NCBI GenBank assembly: GCA_963812415.1
Contig: CAWEVH010000020.1
Coordinates: 1-64,000 of the forward strand
DNA: 64,000 nucleotides
DNA from: JACVRW01 sp963812415
GTDB taxonomy: Bacteria > Actinomycetota > Thermoleophilia > Solirubrobacterales > Thermoleophilaceae
Direction: 5' to 3'
Within the stretch, counting starts at the first letter, position 1. Every line of letters starts with the position of its first letter. A program made the translations under genes and the position numbers. This document shows positions 34,622 through 42,704 of this stretch, one piece after another. The notes below the pieces were generated by a model. That model saw nothing but the letters and a program-made list of their open reading frames with translations, did no database searches and had not been told where the DNA came from.

Positions 34622-35239
34622 CTAGGCGGCGGGCTTCCAGCTGGCCAGCTCCAGCACCTTCTCGAGCTCCGCGCCGGAGCCCGACAGGACGCAGCTGCGC
34701 CCGTCCTTGCGCCGCCAGGTCACGACCAGCCGGCCGTCCTCGGCCCGATGGTCGAAGCGGGTGCCGGCCACCTCGGCGCGCTTCCAGTCCGCCGGCCACG
34801 GGATGGCATTCCCGTCGACGATCGAGTAGGCGAGCTCGCGCCCTTCCTTCTCGTAGAAGACCGTGACGACCCGGCGCCCGTCGAGCTCGTCGACCCGCCG
34901 GCCCGTGGCCCGCCAGCCGAACGCCTTCGCCCAGTCGGGGAACGGCCCGGCCTCGCCGGGCGGCGGGCCGGTCGCGGGCAGCTGTCCGAGCTCGGCCGCC
35001 TCGACGACGGTCGGTCCGCCGGCGCCGCCCGGGAGCACCAGCAGCAGCGCGAGCACGAGCGCCGCCGCCGCGCCCGCGAAGGCGCCCGACAGCGCGAGCC
35101 GCCGCCGCCGAGCGGGGCGACGCGCCCGCTCGCGCTCGGCATCGATCCGCGCGCGCAGCCGCGGCGGAGCCACGAGCTCCACCGACTCGAGCGCGGCGAG
35201 CGCGAACCGCTCGCGGTCGCTGTCCCCCGACCACTCCAT
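34622..35239 (-). CDS. Single-pass membrane protein, possible anti-sigma factor
   Basis: 205 aa. A short cytoplasmic part (MEWSGDSDRERFALAALESVELVAPPRL) is followed by one transmembrane segment (about 47-70, LALSGAFAGAAAALVLALLLVLP). An outside domain of about 130 residues ends SWKPAA. The order HTH / membrane protein / ECF sigma on one strand suggests it restrains the sigma factor. The zinc-binding HxxxCxxC of classical anti-sigma factors is absent, so this role is an inference from context. The outer domain holds one Cys (RSCVLSG). Confidence 0.65.
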   Translation of the reverse strand: MEWSGDSDRERFALAALESVELVAPPRLRARIDAERERARRPARRRRLALSGAFAGAAAALVLALLLVLPGGAGGPTVVEAAELGQLPATGPPPGEAGPFPDWAKAFGWRATGRRVDELDGRRVVTVFYEKEGRELAYSIVDGNAIPWPADWKRAEVAGTRFDHRAEDGRLVVTWRRKDGRSCVLSGSGAELEKVLELASWKPAA

Positions 35240-35240
35240 G

Positions 35241-35684
35241 TCAAGGCTGACGCTCTGGGCGGCTCCGATATTCCCGCCGGCCCGCGACCGCCGACAGTCG
35301 CAGGACGGCGTCGACGGGCTCGATGCCGGCGCGTGCCATGAAGTCGAGCACGATCCGCTCGCCCGCACTCACCTCGCGCTGGAGCTCGTCGGGACCGAGC
35401 AGCACACCGGCCTCGACGTCGAGTGCCTCGGCGATCTTCAGGTACACGTAGAGCGGGGCGTTCGCCCAGCCGCGCTCGAGTCGCGAGAAGTAGCCGATGC
35501 TGTACCCGCCGCCGTCGGGCTTGGGCACCCTCCGTGCGAGGTCCTTCAGCGCCCAGTGCCGATCCTGCCGCAGCCGCCGGATCCGGTCCCCGACGACCAC
35601 ACCCCACTCGACGTAGTACGGCGCGCTCCAGCGCGGCCCGTCCCTGCCCCTGAACGCGCTCACGTGGGTCTGGTGGCGTCCCAT
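35241..35684 (-). CDS. XRE-family helix-turn-helix regulator
   Basis: 147 aa. The helix-turn-helix is in GDRIRRLRQDRHWALKDLARRV through YSIGYFSRLERGWANAPLYVYLKIAEALDV (about 30-90), the XRE/SinR type. The extension after DELQREVSAGERIVLDFMARAG may be a dimer or ligand domain. It is the first gene of a three-gene set with the membrane protein (1-nt gap) and ECF sigma factor, so it may control that set. A large nested inverted repeat (35724-35805) lies just upstream and could hold its operator. Confidence 0.82.
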   Translation of the reverse strand: MGRHQTHVSAFRGRDGPRWSAPYYVEWGVVVGDRIRRLRQDRHWALKDLARRVPKPDGGGYSIGYFSRLERGWANAPLYVYLKIAEALDVEAGVLLGPDELQREVSAGERIVLDFMARAGIEPVDAVLRLSAVAGRREYRSRPERQP

Positions 35685-35723
35685 CCGGCCACCGTGCCAG
35701 CCGCGCTGCTTGTCCTCAACAGT

Positions 35724-35805
35724 GACTGTCGGAAACGAACAGCGTTGTGTCTGGGAGGAAACACGGCTTGCCTCCCACGCAACTTCGTCGTCGTAAACGA
35801 CAGTC
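35724..35805. repeat. Nested inverted repeat / hairpin between HTH regulator and hsp20
   Basis: Outer arms GACTGTCG (35724-35731) and CGACAGTC (35798-35805). Inside them are ACGA/TCGT (35735-35738, 35791-35794), GTTG/CAAC (35744-35747, 35780-35783) and TGGGAGG/CCTCCCA (35752-35758, 35771-35777) with a 12-nt loop. It is less GC-rich than its surroundings. It could be an operator pair, a cruciform or a structured leader RNA. Confidence 0.5.
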
Positions 35806-35916
35806 TCTTGCGAGCGAGTGCGCCGGGTCGGGTCGGTACCAGCTCCCCGTTCGGGACCGGCGCGAGCTCCCGGTCCGGAACGCGCGCCCGCGCGCCGCCC
35901 GCGCCCGCCCGGGGAC

Positions 35917-35922
35917 TATCCT
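35917..35922 (+). promoter_or_regulatory. -10 hexamer TATCCT for hsp20-lon
   Basis: TATCCT ends 8 nt before the GTG at 35931 and supports that start. No CIRCE or HAIR operator is seen here. Confidence 0.45.
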
Positions 35923-35930
35923 CGGGCGGC

Positions 35931-36377
35931 GTGAGCCAGCAGCGCGATCTGTTCGCGAACTTCGAGCGCATGCGGCGCGAGATCGACGAGCTCTTCGGAG
36001 ACGTCTTCGAGCGCCAGACCGGGCTGCGCGGGCGCGGCTTCTCCCCGTCGGTCGACGTGTTCTACGCCGACGACCCGCCCCGGGCGGTGGTCAAGGCGGA
36101 CCTCGCCGGGATCGACATCGCCGATGTGGCCCTCGAGATCCGCGGGCGCCAGCTCCTGATCGCCGGTGAGCGCCGCCCCGCCGAGGCCCGCGGGCGCCTC
36201 TACCAGCAGATCGAGATCGAGCACGGCCCGTTCAGGCGGCTCGTCGAGCTCGGGGCGGACGTCGCGGCCGAGCAGGCGAAGGCCTCGTACGAGGACGGCA
36301 TCCTCGAGGTCGAGATCCCGCTGGCCCGACCGGAGCAGAGCGTTCGGCGCGTGCCGATCGACGAACCGCAGCCGTGA
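35931..36377 (+). CDS. Hsp20/alpha-crystallin small heat-shock protein
   Basis: 148-aa ATP-independent chaperone. N-terminal SQQRDLFANFERMRREIDELFGDVF, then the alpha-crystallin beta-sandwich: SVDVFYADDPPRAVVKADLAGID, LEIRGRQLLIAGERR, and the conserved ASYEDGILEVEIPLARP. The C-terminal anchor is near SVRRVPI (I/V-x-I/V-like). The GTG at 35931 follows TATCCT by 8 nt. The stop overlaps the lon GTG (GTGA). Chaperone and protease are thus made together, a sensible stress operon. Confidence 0.94.
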   Translation: MSQQRDLFANFERMRREIDELFGDVFERQTGLRGRGFSPSVDVFYADDPPRAVVKADLAGIDIADVALEIRGRQLLIAGERRPAEARGRLYQQIEIEHGPFRRLVELGADVAAEQAKASYEDGILEVEIPLARPEQSVRRVPIDEPQP

Positions 36378-38746
36378 GCATCCACATCCCCTCATCGGAG
36401 GGTGAGGCGGCGACGGCGGAGGTGCGCACCAACCTGCCGGACACGCTGCCGATCCTCCCGCTGCGCGACAGCGTGCCGTTCCCCGAGACCCTCACGCCGC
36501 TCGCGATCGGCCAGCATCGCTCGATCCAGCTCGTGAACGACGTGCTGGCCGGCAACCGCATGCTCGCCATGGTGGCCGCGAAGGACCCGGAGGACGAGGA
36601 GCCGGGGCCGGACGACATCTATCGGATCGGCGTGGCGGGTGTGGTCGCGCGCATGCTGAAGGTGCCGGACGGCACGCTGCGCATCCTCGTTCACGGCGCG
36701 CAGCGGATCGAGATCGGCGAGCTCGTCAGCGCCGAGCCCTACCTGGTCGCGCACATCGCGGAGGCGTCCGACGAGATCCGTCCATCCGCGGAGCTCGAGG
36801 CGCTCCACCGCAACGTCCAGGCCACCTTCTCGCGCATCATCGAGGAGCTGCCCTACCTGCCGGAGGAGCTCCAGGTGGCCGTGACCAACCTGGACGACCC
36901 GGCCGAGCTGGCGCACATGATCGCGGGCGCGCTGCGTATCAAGACCGATGAGAAGCAGGCCCTGCTCGAGGAGCGCAGCGTGACCAAGCGGCTGCGCATG
37001 CTCTCCGAGCTGCTCGCGCGCGAGCTCGAGCTGGTGGAGATTGGGACGCGGATCCAGTCGCAGGTCCAGTCCGAGATGGACAAGGGCCAGCGCGAGTGGT
37101 TCCTGCGCCAGCAGCTCAAGGCGATCCAGGAGGAGCTCGGCGAGGTCGACGAGCAGGAGGCGGAGACCGCCGAGCTGCGCCAGCAGCTCGAGCAGGCCGC
37201 GCTGCCCGAGCACGCCTGGAAGCAGGCCGAGCGCGAGCTGGCACGCTTCGAGAAGCTCCCGCCGCAGGCCGCCGAGCACGGCGTGATCCGGACCTACCTG
37301 GAGTGGCTGGCCTCGTTGCCCTGGTCGACCTCCACCGAGGACAACTACGACCTCGGACACGCCCGCGCGGTGCTCGACCGCGACCACTACGACATCGATC
37401 GCGTGAAGGACCGGATCCTCGAGTTCCTCGCGGTGCGCAAGCTGAAGCCGGACGCGCGCTCGTCGATCCTCTGCTTCGTCGGCCCGCCGGGCGTCGGCAA
37501 GACCTCGCTGGGCCGCTCGATCGCGGCGGCGATGGGGCGTCGGTTCGAGCGCATCTCGGTGGGCGGCGTGCGCGACGAGTCCGAGATCCGGGGGCACCGG
37601 CGTACCTACATCGGCGCCATGCCGGGCACGATCGTGCGCGCGCTGCGCGACGCCGGCTCGAACAACCCGGTGTTCATGATCGACGAGATCGACAAGATGG
37701 GCGCCGACTTCCGCGGCGATCCCGCCAGCGCGATGCTCGAGGTGCTCGACCCGGAGCAGAACTCGAGCTTCCGCGACCACTACCTCGATCTGCCCTTCGA
37801 CCTCTCGGGCTGCTTCTTCATCTGCACCGCGAACCAGCTCGACACCATCCCGCCGGCGCTGCGCGACCGGATGGAGATGATCGAGCTCTCCGGCTATACG
37901 CACGAGGAGAAGCGCGAGATCGCCCGGCGCTACCTCGTGCCGCGCCAGATGGAGCGCAACGGCGTGGGGCGCTCGAAGATCGAGTTCACGCCCGAGGCCC
38001 TCGACGCGATCATCGACGGCTACACGCGCGAGGCCGGGGTGCGCTGGCTGGAGCGCGAGATCGGGTCGATCTGCCGCAAGGTCGCGCGCGAGTTCGCCGA
38101 GGGAACGCGGAAGTCGAAGCGCACGATCCGCCAGGGCGTGGTGCGCGAGCTGCTCGGCAGGCCGCGCTTCCAGCCGGACGTCCAGGAGCGCACCGACCAG
38201 CCCGGTGTGGCGATCGGCCTCGCTTGGACCCCGGTGGGCGGCGACGTGCTCTACGTCGAGGCCACCTCCTTCCCGGGCGAGGGCAAGCTCCAGGTCACGG
38301 GGCAGCTCGGCGACGTGATGAAGGAGTCCGCGGCTGCCGCCCTCTCGTACGTGAAGTCGCTCGACGACGGGGTACCGGAGGGCTACTTCCGCGAGCACGA
38401 CCTGCACCTGCACGTGCCGGCCGGGGCGATCCCGAAGGACGGTCCGAGCGCCGGGATCACGATGGCCACCGCCCTCGCCTCACGCGCCACGGGCCGCCCC
38501 GTGCGCTCGGACACGGCGATGACCGGCGAGGTCACGCTCACCGGCAAGGTGCTGCCGATCGGCGGTCTGAAGGAGAAGGCGCTGGCGGCCCAGCGCGCGG
38601 GCATCAACCGCCTGATCGTGCCGCGCCGCAACGAGGGCGACATCGACGACATTCCCGCGCACCTGCGCCGGAAGATGAAGTTCGTGCTCGTCGACGACGT
38701 CGGCGAGGTGCTCGAGGCGGCGCTGCGCAAGGCACGTCGGCGTTAG
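36374..38746 (+). CDS. lon: ATP-dependent Lon protease
   Basis: 790-aa AAA+ serine protease that degrades damaged proteins. N-terminal LON domain from LPILPLRDSVPFPE. Walker A GPPGVGKTS (about 370-378), Walker B VFMIDEIDKMG, and sensor motifs. The proteolytic Ser is in KDGPSAGIT (about S692) and the Lys in GGLKEKALAAQRAG (about K735). Full family length and no disruption. The GTG start overlaps the hsp20 stop. No separate promoter is seen between them. Confidence 0.97.
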   Translation: MSIHIPSSEGEAATAEVRTNLPDTLPILPLRDSVPFPETLTPLAIGQHRSIQLVNDVLAGNRMLAMVAAKDPEDEEPGPDDIYRIGVAGVVARMLKVPDGTLRILVHGAQRIEIGELVSAEPYLVAHIAEASDEIRPSAELEALHRNVQATFSRIIEELPYLPEELQVAVTNLDDPAELAHMIAGALRIKTDEKQALLEERSVTKRLRMLSELLARELELVEIGTRIQSQVQSEMDKGQREWFLRQQLKAIQEELGEVDEQEAETAELRQQLEQAALPEHAWKQAERELARFEKLPPQAAEHGVIRTYLEWLASLPWSTSTEDNYDLGHARAVLDRDHYDIDRVKDRILEFLAVRKLKPDARSSILCFVGPPGVGKTSLGRSIAAAMGRRFERISVGGVRDESEIRGHRRTYIGAMPGTIVRALRDAGSNNPVFMIDEIDKMGADFRGDPASAMLEVLDPEQNSSFRDHYLDLPFDLSGCFFICTANQLDTIPPALRDRMEMIELSGYTHEEKREIARRYLVPRQMERNGVGRSKIEFTPEALDAIIDGYTREAGVRWLEREIGSICRKVAREFAEGTRKSKRTIRQGVVRELLGRPRFQPDVQERTDQPGVAIGLAWTPVGGDVLYVEATSFPGEGKLQVTGQLGDVMKESAAAALSYVKSLDDGVPEGYFREHDLHLHVPAGAIPKDGPSAGITMATALASRATGRPVRSDTAMTGEVTLTGKVLPIGGLKEKALAAQRAGINRLIVPRRNEGDIDDIPAHLRRKMKFVLVDDVGEVLEAALRKARRR

Positions 38747-38797
38747 CCTGCCCGGGCCGGGTATGGTGTCCCCACCACAGGCGGATCGAGGAGAGCA

Positions 38798-39265
38798 ATG
38801 GCATCGAAGAAGAAGGCCGCAAAGGCCGGAGCCGGAGCGATCGCCGCCGGTCAGGCGATCCGCTCCAACGAATACGTGCAGCGTCTGATCGACGACGCGG
38901 AGCTGCGCGACAACCTGAAGGGCGCGTTCGAGTCCGCGCGCAAGGCTTACGTGCGGATGAACGGCAAGGGCCCGGTCAAGGCCGTGACCGAGGACAAGAA
39001 GACACAGCGCGAGCTACGCGACGCCGCGAGCTCGCTGAAGGAAGCGACAGACTCGCTGCGCGGCAAGAAGCGGAAGAAGCGGCGCAAGGGCCGCTTGCTC
39101 CTGATCGCCATCATCGGAGCGGGCGTGGCGCTCGTGGCGAGCGAGGGGCTGCGCAAGAAGGTCCTCGACGCGCTGTTCGGCGCGGAGGAGGAGTTCGAGT
39201 ACACCTCGAGCACCACTCCGGAGCCGGCGAGCTCGAGTACGACCGAACCGGTCGGAACCTCTTGA
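38798..39265 (+). CDS. Membrane-anchored basic protein, unknown function
   Basis: 155 aa. The Lys/Ala-rich N-terminus (MASKKKAAKAGAGAIAAG) and helical part (QRLIDDAELRDNLKGAFESARKAY) precede a Lys/Arg cluster (KKRKKRRKGR). One transmembrane helix follows (LLLIAIIGAGVALVA), then a Ser/Thr/Glu-rich tail. The topology is probably N-in, C-out. GAGGAG at 38786-38791, 6 nt before the ATG, is a normal Shine-Dalgarno. It resembles actinobacterial proteins of unknown function. A GC-rich terminator follows. Confidence 0.7.
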   Translation: MASKKKAAKAGAGAIAAGQAIRSNEYVQRLIDDAELRDNLKGAFESARKAYVRMNGKGPVKAVTEDKKTQRELRDAASSLKEATDSLRGKKRKKRRKGRLLLIAIIGAGVALVASEGLRKKVLDALFGAEEEFEYTSSTTPEPASSSTTEPVGTS

Positions 39266-39270
39266 ACGAA

Positions 39271-39292
39271 GGGGGCGCCGCGAGGCGCCCCC
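39271..39292 (+). terminator. Hairpin terminator after the membrane-anchored protein
   Basis: GGGGGCGCC (39271-39279), loop GCGA, GGCGCCCCC (39284-39292), then TCTCGTTT. A perfect 9-bp stem with a short, weak T-tract, directly after the stop at 39265. Confidence 0.7.
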
Positions 39293-39347
39293 TCTCGTTT
39301 GGCCCTCTCGCATCTGGTTGGCCGGCCAGCTAGCATCCCGACCCGGG

Positions 39348-39962
39348 ATGGAGGCCTCCGTCGACCTACCGCGCCGGCTCGAGGGCGACAAGGCTCAGCG
39401 CATCATCGCAGCCATGCGCGCGAGCGTGGGGGCCCGCGGGGCCGCCGCGTCGACCTTCGACCACGTCGCGCGTGAGGCCGGCGTCTCGCGCGGCCTCCTG
39501 CACTACTACTTCGGCTCGAAGGAACGCCTGCTCGTCGAGGTGGTGCGCCACGACTGCGAGGTCCGCAACGAGGCGATGGACGAGCGGCTCGCCCGCGCCC
39601 ACTCGATCGACGAGATCGTCGACGCTCTCGTGGTCGGGCTGAACGAGTTCCTCGAGGACGACGCCGGCGGCCAGGCCGTGATCTACGAGATGCTCTCGGC
39701 CTCGCGCCACTCGGAGGAGATCCGCGCGGAGCTCGCCGAGCTCTACCGGCAGTGGCGCGAGCGCCTCGCGGGCTGGCTGCGCCAGAAGGAGCGCGACGGG
39801 GTCGTACGCCTGAAGGCGGACCCCGAGGCCGTGGCCTCGATCCTGTTCGCCCTCGGGGACGGCTTCGGCATCCAGGTGCTCTCCGATCCCGACTGGGATC
39901 GCCAGGGCTCCTTCGAGCTCGGCGTGGCCACCGCGCGCCGCCTGCTCGGCGACGAGCGCTAG
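39348..39962 (+). CDS. TetR/AcrR family transcriptional regulator
   Basis: 204 aa. The helix-turn-helix is at about 15-60 (AQRIIAAMRASVGARGAAASTFDHVAREAGVSRGLLHYYFGSKERLL), textbook TetR. The C-terminal helical ligand domain has VIYEMLSASRHSEEIRAELAELYRQW. The ligand is unknown. The ATG at 39348 lies 11 nt after TAGCAT (39331-39336). It is convergent with fmdB (4-nt overlap); no obvious target gene is divergent to it. Confidence 0.92.
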   Translation: MEASVDLPRRLEGDKAQRIIAAMRASVGARGAAASTFDHVAREAGVSRGLLHYYFGSKERLLVEVVRHDCEVRNEAMDERLARAHSIDEIVDALVVGLNEFLEDDAGGQAVIYEMLSASRHSEEIRAELAELYRQWRERLAGWLRQKERDGVVRLKADPEAVASILFALGDGFGIQVLSDPDWDRQGSFELGVATARRLLGDER

Positions 39963-40255
39963 TCCTTCTTCGAGGCGGTCTTCGAGCTCCCGGAGTCCTT
40001 CGACTTCGAGTCCGACGAGGGCTTCGAGTCCGAGGACTTCGTCTCCGAGCCGGTCTCCGACGAGCTGGAGCCCTTCTTCTTCTTGCCGTAGTCGGTGTTG
40101 TAGAAGCCGGAGCCCTTGAAGTGCACCGCGACCGGGTGGAACACGCGCTGCACGGGCGCCTCGCAGGTCGAGCAGCTCGAGATCGGATCGTCGGTCATGC
40201 GCTGCATGACCTCGAACGTGTGGCCTCTCTCGCAGCGGTACTCGTAGATCGGCAT
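39959..40255 (-). CDS. FmdB family zinc-ribbon protein
   Basis: 98 aa. It starts MPIYEYRCERGHTFEVMQ, with the second pair CSTCEAPVQRVF and then the conserved FKGSGFYNTDYG. The first knuckle is CxxGH rather than CxxCGH, so three Cys and a His may hold the zinc. The C-terminal half is a Ser/Lys/Asp low-complexity tail. The family's function is not established. TATACT lies 9 nt before the ATG, flanked by a CIRCE-like inverted repeat, which suggests heat-shock control by HrcA. Confidence 0.88.
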   Translation of the reverse strand: MPIYEYRCERGHTFEVMQRMTDDPISSCSTCEAPVQRVFHPVAVHFKGSGFYNTDYGKKKKGSSSSETGSETKSSDSKPSSDSKSKDSGSSKTASKKD

Positions 40256-40278
40256 GGCACTCTCAGTATAGGAGTGCC
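40256..40278 (-). promoter_or_regulatory. CIRCE-like operator over the fmdB -10 box
   Basis: GGCACTC (40256-40262), 9-nt spacer, GAGTGCC (40272-40278). The core GCACTC-N9-GAGTGC equals the centre of the HrcA-binding CIRCE element (TTAGCACTC-N9-GAGTGCTAA). The -10 hexamer TATACT of fmdB lies in the spacer, so a bound repressor would block transcription. Confidence 0.6.
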
Positions 40279-40445
40279 GAATTACCGTCCAGGGCGACCA
40301 TGCGACCCGGAGGGCGCTCTGCAATGCGGTTTCCCACGCTGAAGGGACGCCTGGCAACGGTTCGCGGAAGGTCCGATGTTCGCATCGCGAACGATGAGAG
40401 GTCGGCGAGGGTGACAACGTGCGGGGCATCGAGAACGTCTCGTGG

Positions 40446-41854
40446 CTACGGCTCGATGTTCTGGTTCAGCCGGAAGAAGTTCGTCGGGTCGTATGCGCGC
40501 TTCAGCTCGACCAGGCGCTCGTAGTGCCGGTCGCCGTAGGCCTGGCGGACCCGCTCTGTCCCCTCGTCGCCGAGGAAGTTGAGGTAGACGCGCCCGCCCG
40601 CGTGCGGCTGCATGGCCGAGAAGAAGTTGCGCGCCCAGGTGACGTGCCGCTCGCCCTCGAGGTCGTCATCGGTCCAGACGGCGTTGATGTTGACGTTGTG
40701 GGCGGCGTCGCGCTGGCTGAAGGCCGTCTCGTCCTCACCCACGCGGGCGAGGGCGCCGCCGAGCTGGAAGACGATGGTGTAGGACTTGGGCGAGGTGGGC
40801 GCCGATGAGTGCTCGATGAGCGTGTCGATCGCGTCGTCGGTGAGCGGCGGCAGTTCGACGGACTTCCAGTAGCGGTGCCAGCCGTGCGGCACCAAGGGGT
40901 CGAACATCGACTGCAAGGCGGTGTAGGGCTTCGGCTCGAGCAGGTCGACGATCGGGCGGCCGAACTGCTTGAGCGGGCGGACGACCTCGGCGCCCTCGTC
41001 GGGAAATCCCGCGTAGCAGGCGCCCACCATCACGATCGGCTTGCCGTGCACCGCTTCCGGCAGGAAGGGGAGCGGCGGCGCCACCGACAGTTCGAAGATC
41101 GTGGTCAGCTCGTCCGGGGCCGCGGCGATGAACTCGCGGTAGAAGCGCGAGGACCTCCGGCGCGTCCTCTAGGGGGTGGAAGATTGGTCCCGCGAGGACG
41201 ATCGGGCCGACGGGGTGTAGTCGGTACTGGAACGAGGTGACGATGCCGAAGTTGCCGCCGCCACCGCGGATCCCCCAGAAGAGATCGGGGTTTTCCTCCT
41301 GGCTCGCGGTGACGATGCTCGCCCTGCGCGGTCACCACGTCCGCGGAGAGGAGGTTGTCGACCGTGGCGCCGTGCTTTCGCATCAGCCAGCCGATCCCCC
41401 CGCCGAGCGTCAGGCCCGCGATCCCCGTGTGGGTGACGATCCCGCCCACAGTCGCCAGCCCGTGAAACTGCGTCTCGCGGTCGAGCTCGCCCCAGAGCAC
41501 GCCGGCCTCGGCCGTGGCGGTGCGCGCCGCCGGGTCGACCCTGATCCCCTTCATCGGCGAAAGGTCGATCACGAGGCCGCCGTCGCAGAGCGCGTGACCG
41601 CCGACGCCGTGGCCACCGGAGCGCACCGCCACAAGTAGGTCACGCTCGCGTGCGAAGCGGACCGCCGCGACGACGTCGGCGACGCCGGTGCAGCGGGCGA
41701 CGCAGGCGGGGCGGCGGTCGATCGCTCCGTTCCAGATCGCGCGCGCGGCGTCGTAGCCCTCGTCGTCGGGATCGATCACCGGGCCGTGGAGGGATTCGCG
41801 CAGGCGCACGAGGTCGGTGGTCGCTGCCGCCGGTGTTGTCGTCTCGGTAGCCAT
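40446..41854 (-). CDS. FAD-linked oxidoreductase, berberine-bridge type (two frameshifts as sequenced)
   Basis: About 468 aa when repaired. The FAD-binding PCMH domain has CVARCTGVADVVAAVRFARERDL and RSGGHGVGGHA (His for covalent FAD), then TVGGIVTHTGIAGLTLGGGIGWL. The second covalent Cys of bicovalent enzymes is absent (KHGATVDNL). The BBE C-terminus is RLVELKRAYDPTNFFRLNQNIEP. Shifts: an extra base at about 41317, before IVTASQEENPDLFWGIRGGG, and one at about 41143-41150, before FYREFIAAAPDEL. The substrate is unknown. TAGCGT lies 7 nt before ATG 41854. Divergent from the HxlR regulator, its likely controller. Confidence 0.85.
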
Positions 41855-41898
41855 GTCGCCGACGCTACGCAGGCGCCCCGCCACGGACTAGACCGAGT

Positions 41899-41927
41899 TT
41901 CGAACCAAGCGGTTCGAATTCCGAACC
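41899..41927. promoter_or_regulatory. Candidate HxlR operator with three half-sites
   Basis: TTCGAACC (41899-41906), AAGC, GGTTCGAA (41911-41918), then TTCCGAACC (41919-41927). A perfect 8-bp inverted repeat plus a third half-site in the middle of the divergent region between the BBE oxidoreductase and the HxlR regulator. Confidence 0.6.
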
Positions 41928-41969
41928 TGGCCCGCACCTGGCCCGTATCCGGGATTAGCATTCCGGAGG

Positions 41970-42704
41970 ATGCGGGGCTACGCGCAGTACTGCCCGATCG
42001 CCAAGGGGAGCGAGATCCTTGGCGACCGCTGGACGCTCCTGATCGTGCGCGAGATGCTGGGTGGTGCGAGCGGGTTCAACGAGCTCCAGCGCGGCCTGCC
42101 AGGGATCTCGCGCTCGGTCCTCGCCGACCGGCTTCGCTCGCTCGAGCGGGCCGAGATCGTCGAGCGGCGCACCGGCCCCAAGGGGAGGACGCTGGACTAT
42201 CGCCTCACGCTCGCCGGCCGGGACCTCGAGGCGGTCGTGCAGGCGATCGGGGAGTGGGGGGTGACCTGGGCGTTCACCGATCCCCGCCCCGAGGAGCTCG
42301 ACCCCGACCTCTTGATCGTCTGGATGGCCCGCCACGTCGATCGTGAGCAGCTTCCCCCCGATCGCACGGTGGTCCAGTTCGACTTCCGCGACCCGGCGAA
42401 ACGCTACTGGATGGTGCTCGAGCCCTCCGACGTCTCGGTCTGCCTCCAGCACCCCGGGTTCGACATCGACCTCAAGCTCACGGTCGACACCGCGACCCTC
42501 TACCGCGTCTACCTGGGGCGCGCCGGGCTGGCCGGCGCGATGCGGGCTCGCAAGCTGACGCTGAGCGGCCCGAGGACGCTTCAGCGCGGGTTCGGACGCT
42601 GGTTCGCCTGGAGCGCGTTCGCACCGGCCAGCCGCCAGGCCGACCAGCGCCGCAGGGCAGCGTCACGACTCGCGGGCCCCCAAAGGGTGCGAGTCGAACA
42701 GTAG
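41970..42704 (+). CDS. HxlR-family winged-helix regulator with SCP2-like C-terminus
   Basis: 244 aa. HxlR domain (about 1-100): CPIAKGSEILGDRWTLLIVREMLGGASGFNELQRGLPGISRSVLADRLRSLE. A C-terminal domain of about 110 residues (FDFRDPAKRYWMVLEPSDVSVCL, then GFDIDLKLTVDTATLYRVYLG) resembles SCP2-type ligand-binding folds. The N-terminal Cys may be redox-sensitive. TAGCAT (41956-41961) lies 8 nt before the ATG. Divergent from the BBE oxidoreductase across an inverted repeat, so it probably controls that gene and itself. Confidence 0.87.
   Translation: MRGYAQYCPIAKGSEILGDRWTLLIVREMLGGASGFNELQRGLPGISRSVLADRLRSLERAEIVERRTGPKGRTLDYRLTLAGRDLEAVVQAIGEWGVTWAFTDPRPEELDPDLLIVWMARHVDREQLPPDRTVVQFDFRDPAKRYWMVLEPSDVSVCLQHPGFDIDLKLTVDTATLYRVYLGRAGLAGAMRARKLTLSGPRTLQRGFGRWFAWSAFAPASRQADQRRRAASRLAGPQRVRVEQ

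Noticed and set aside
41899..41918. TTCGAACC-N4-GGTTCGAA read as a LexA box
   Set aside because: The CGAAC and GTTCG half-sites are separated by 6 nt, not 4. Better read as the HxlR operator.
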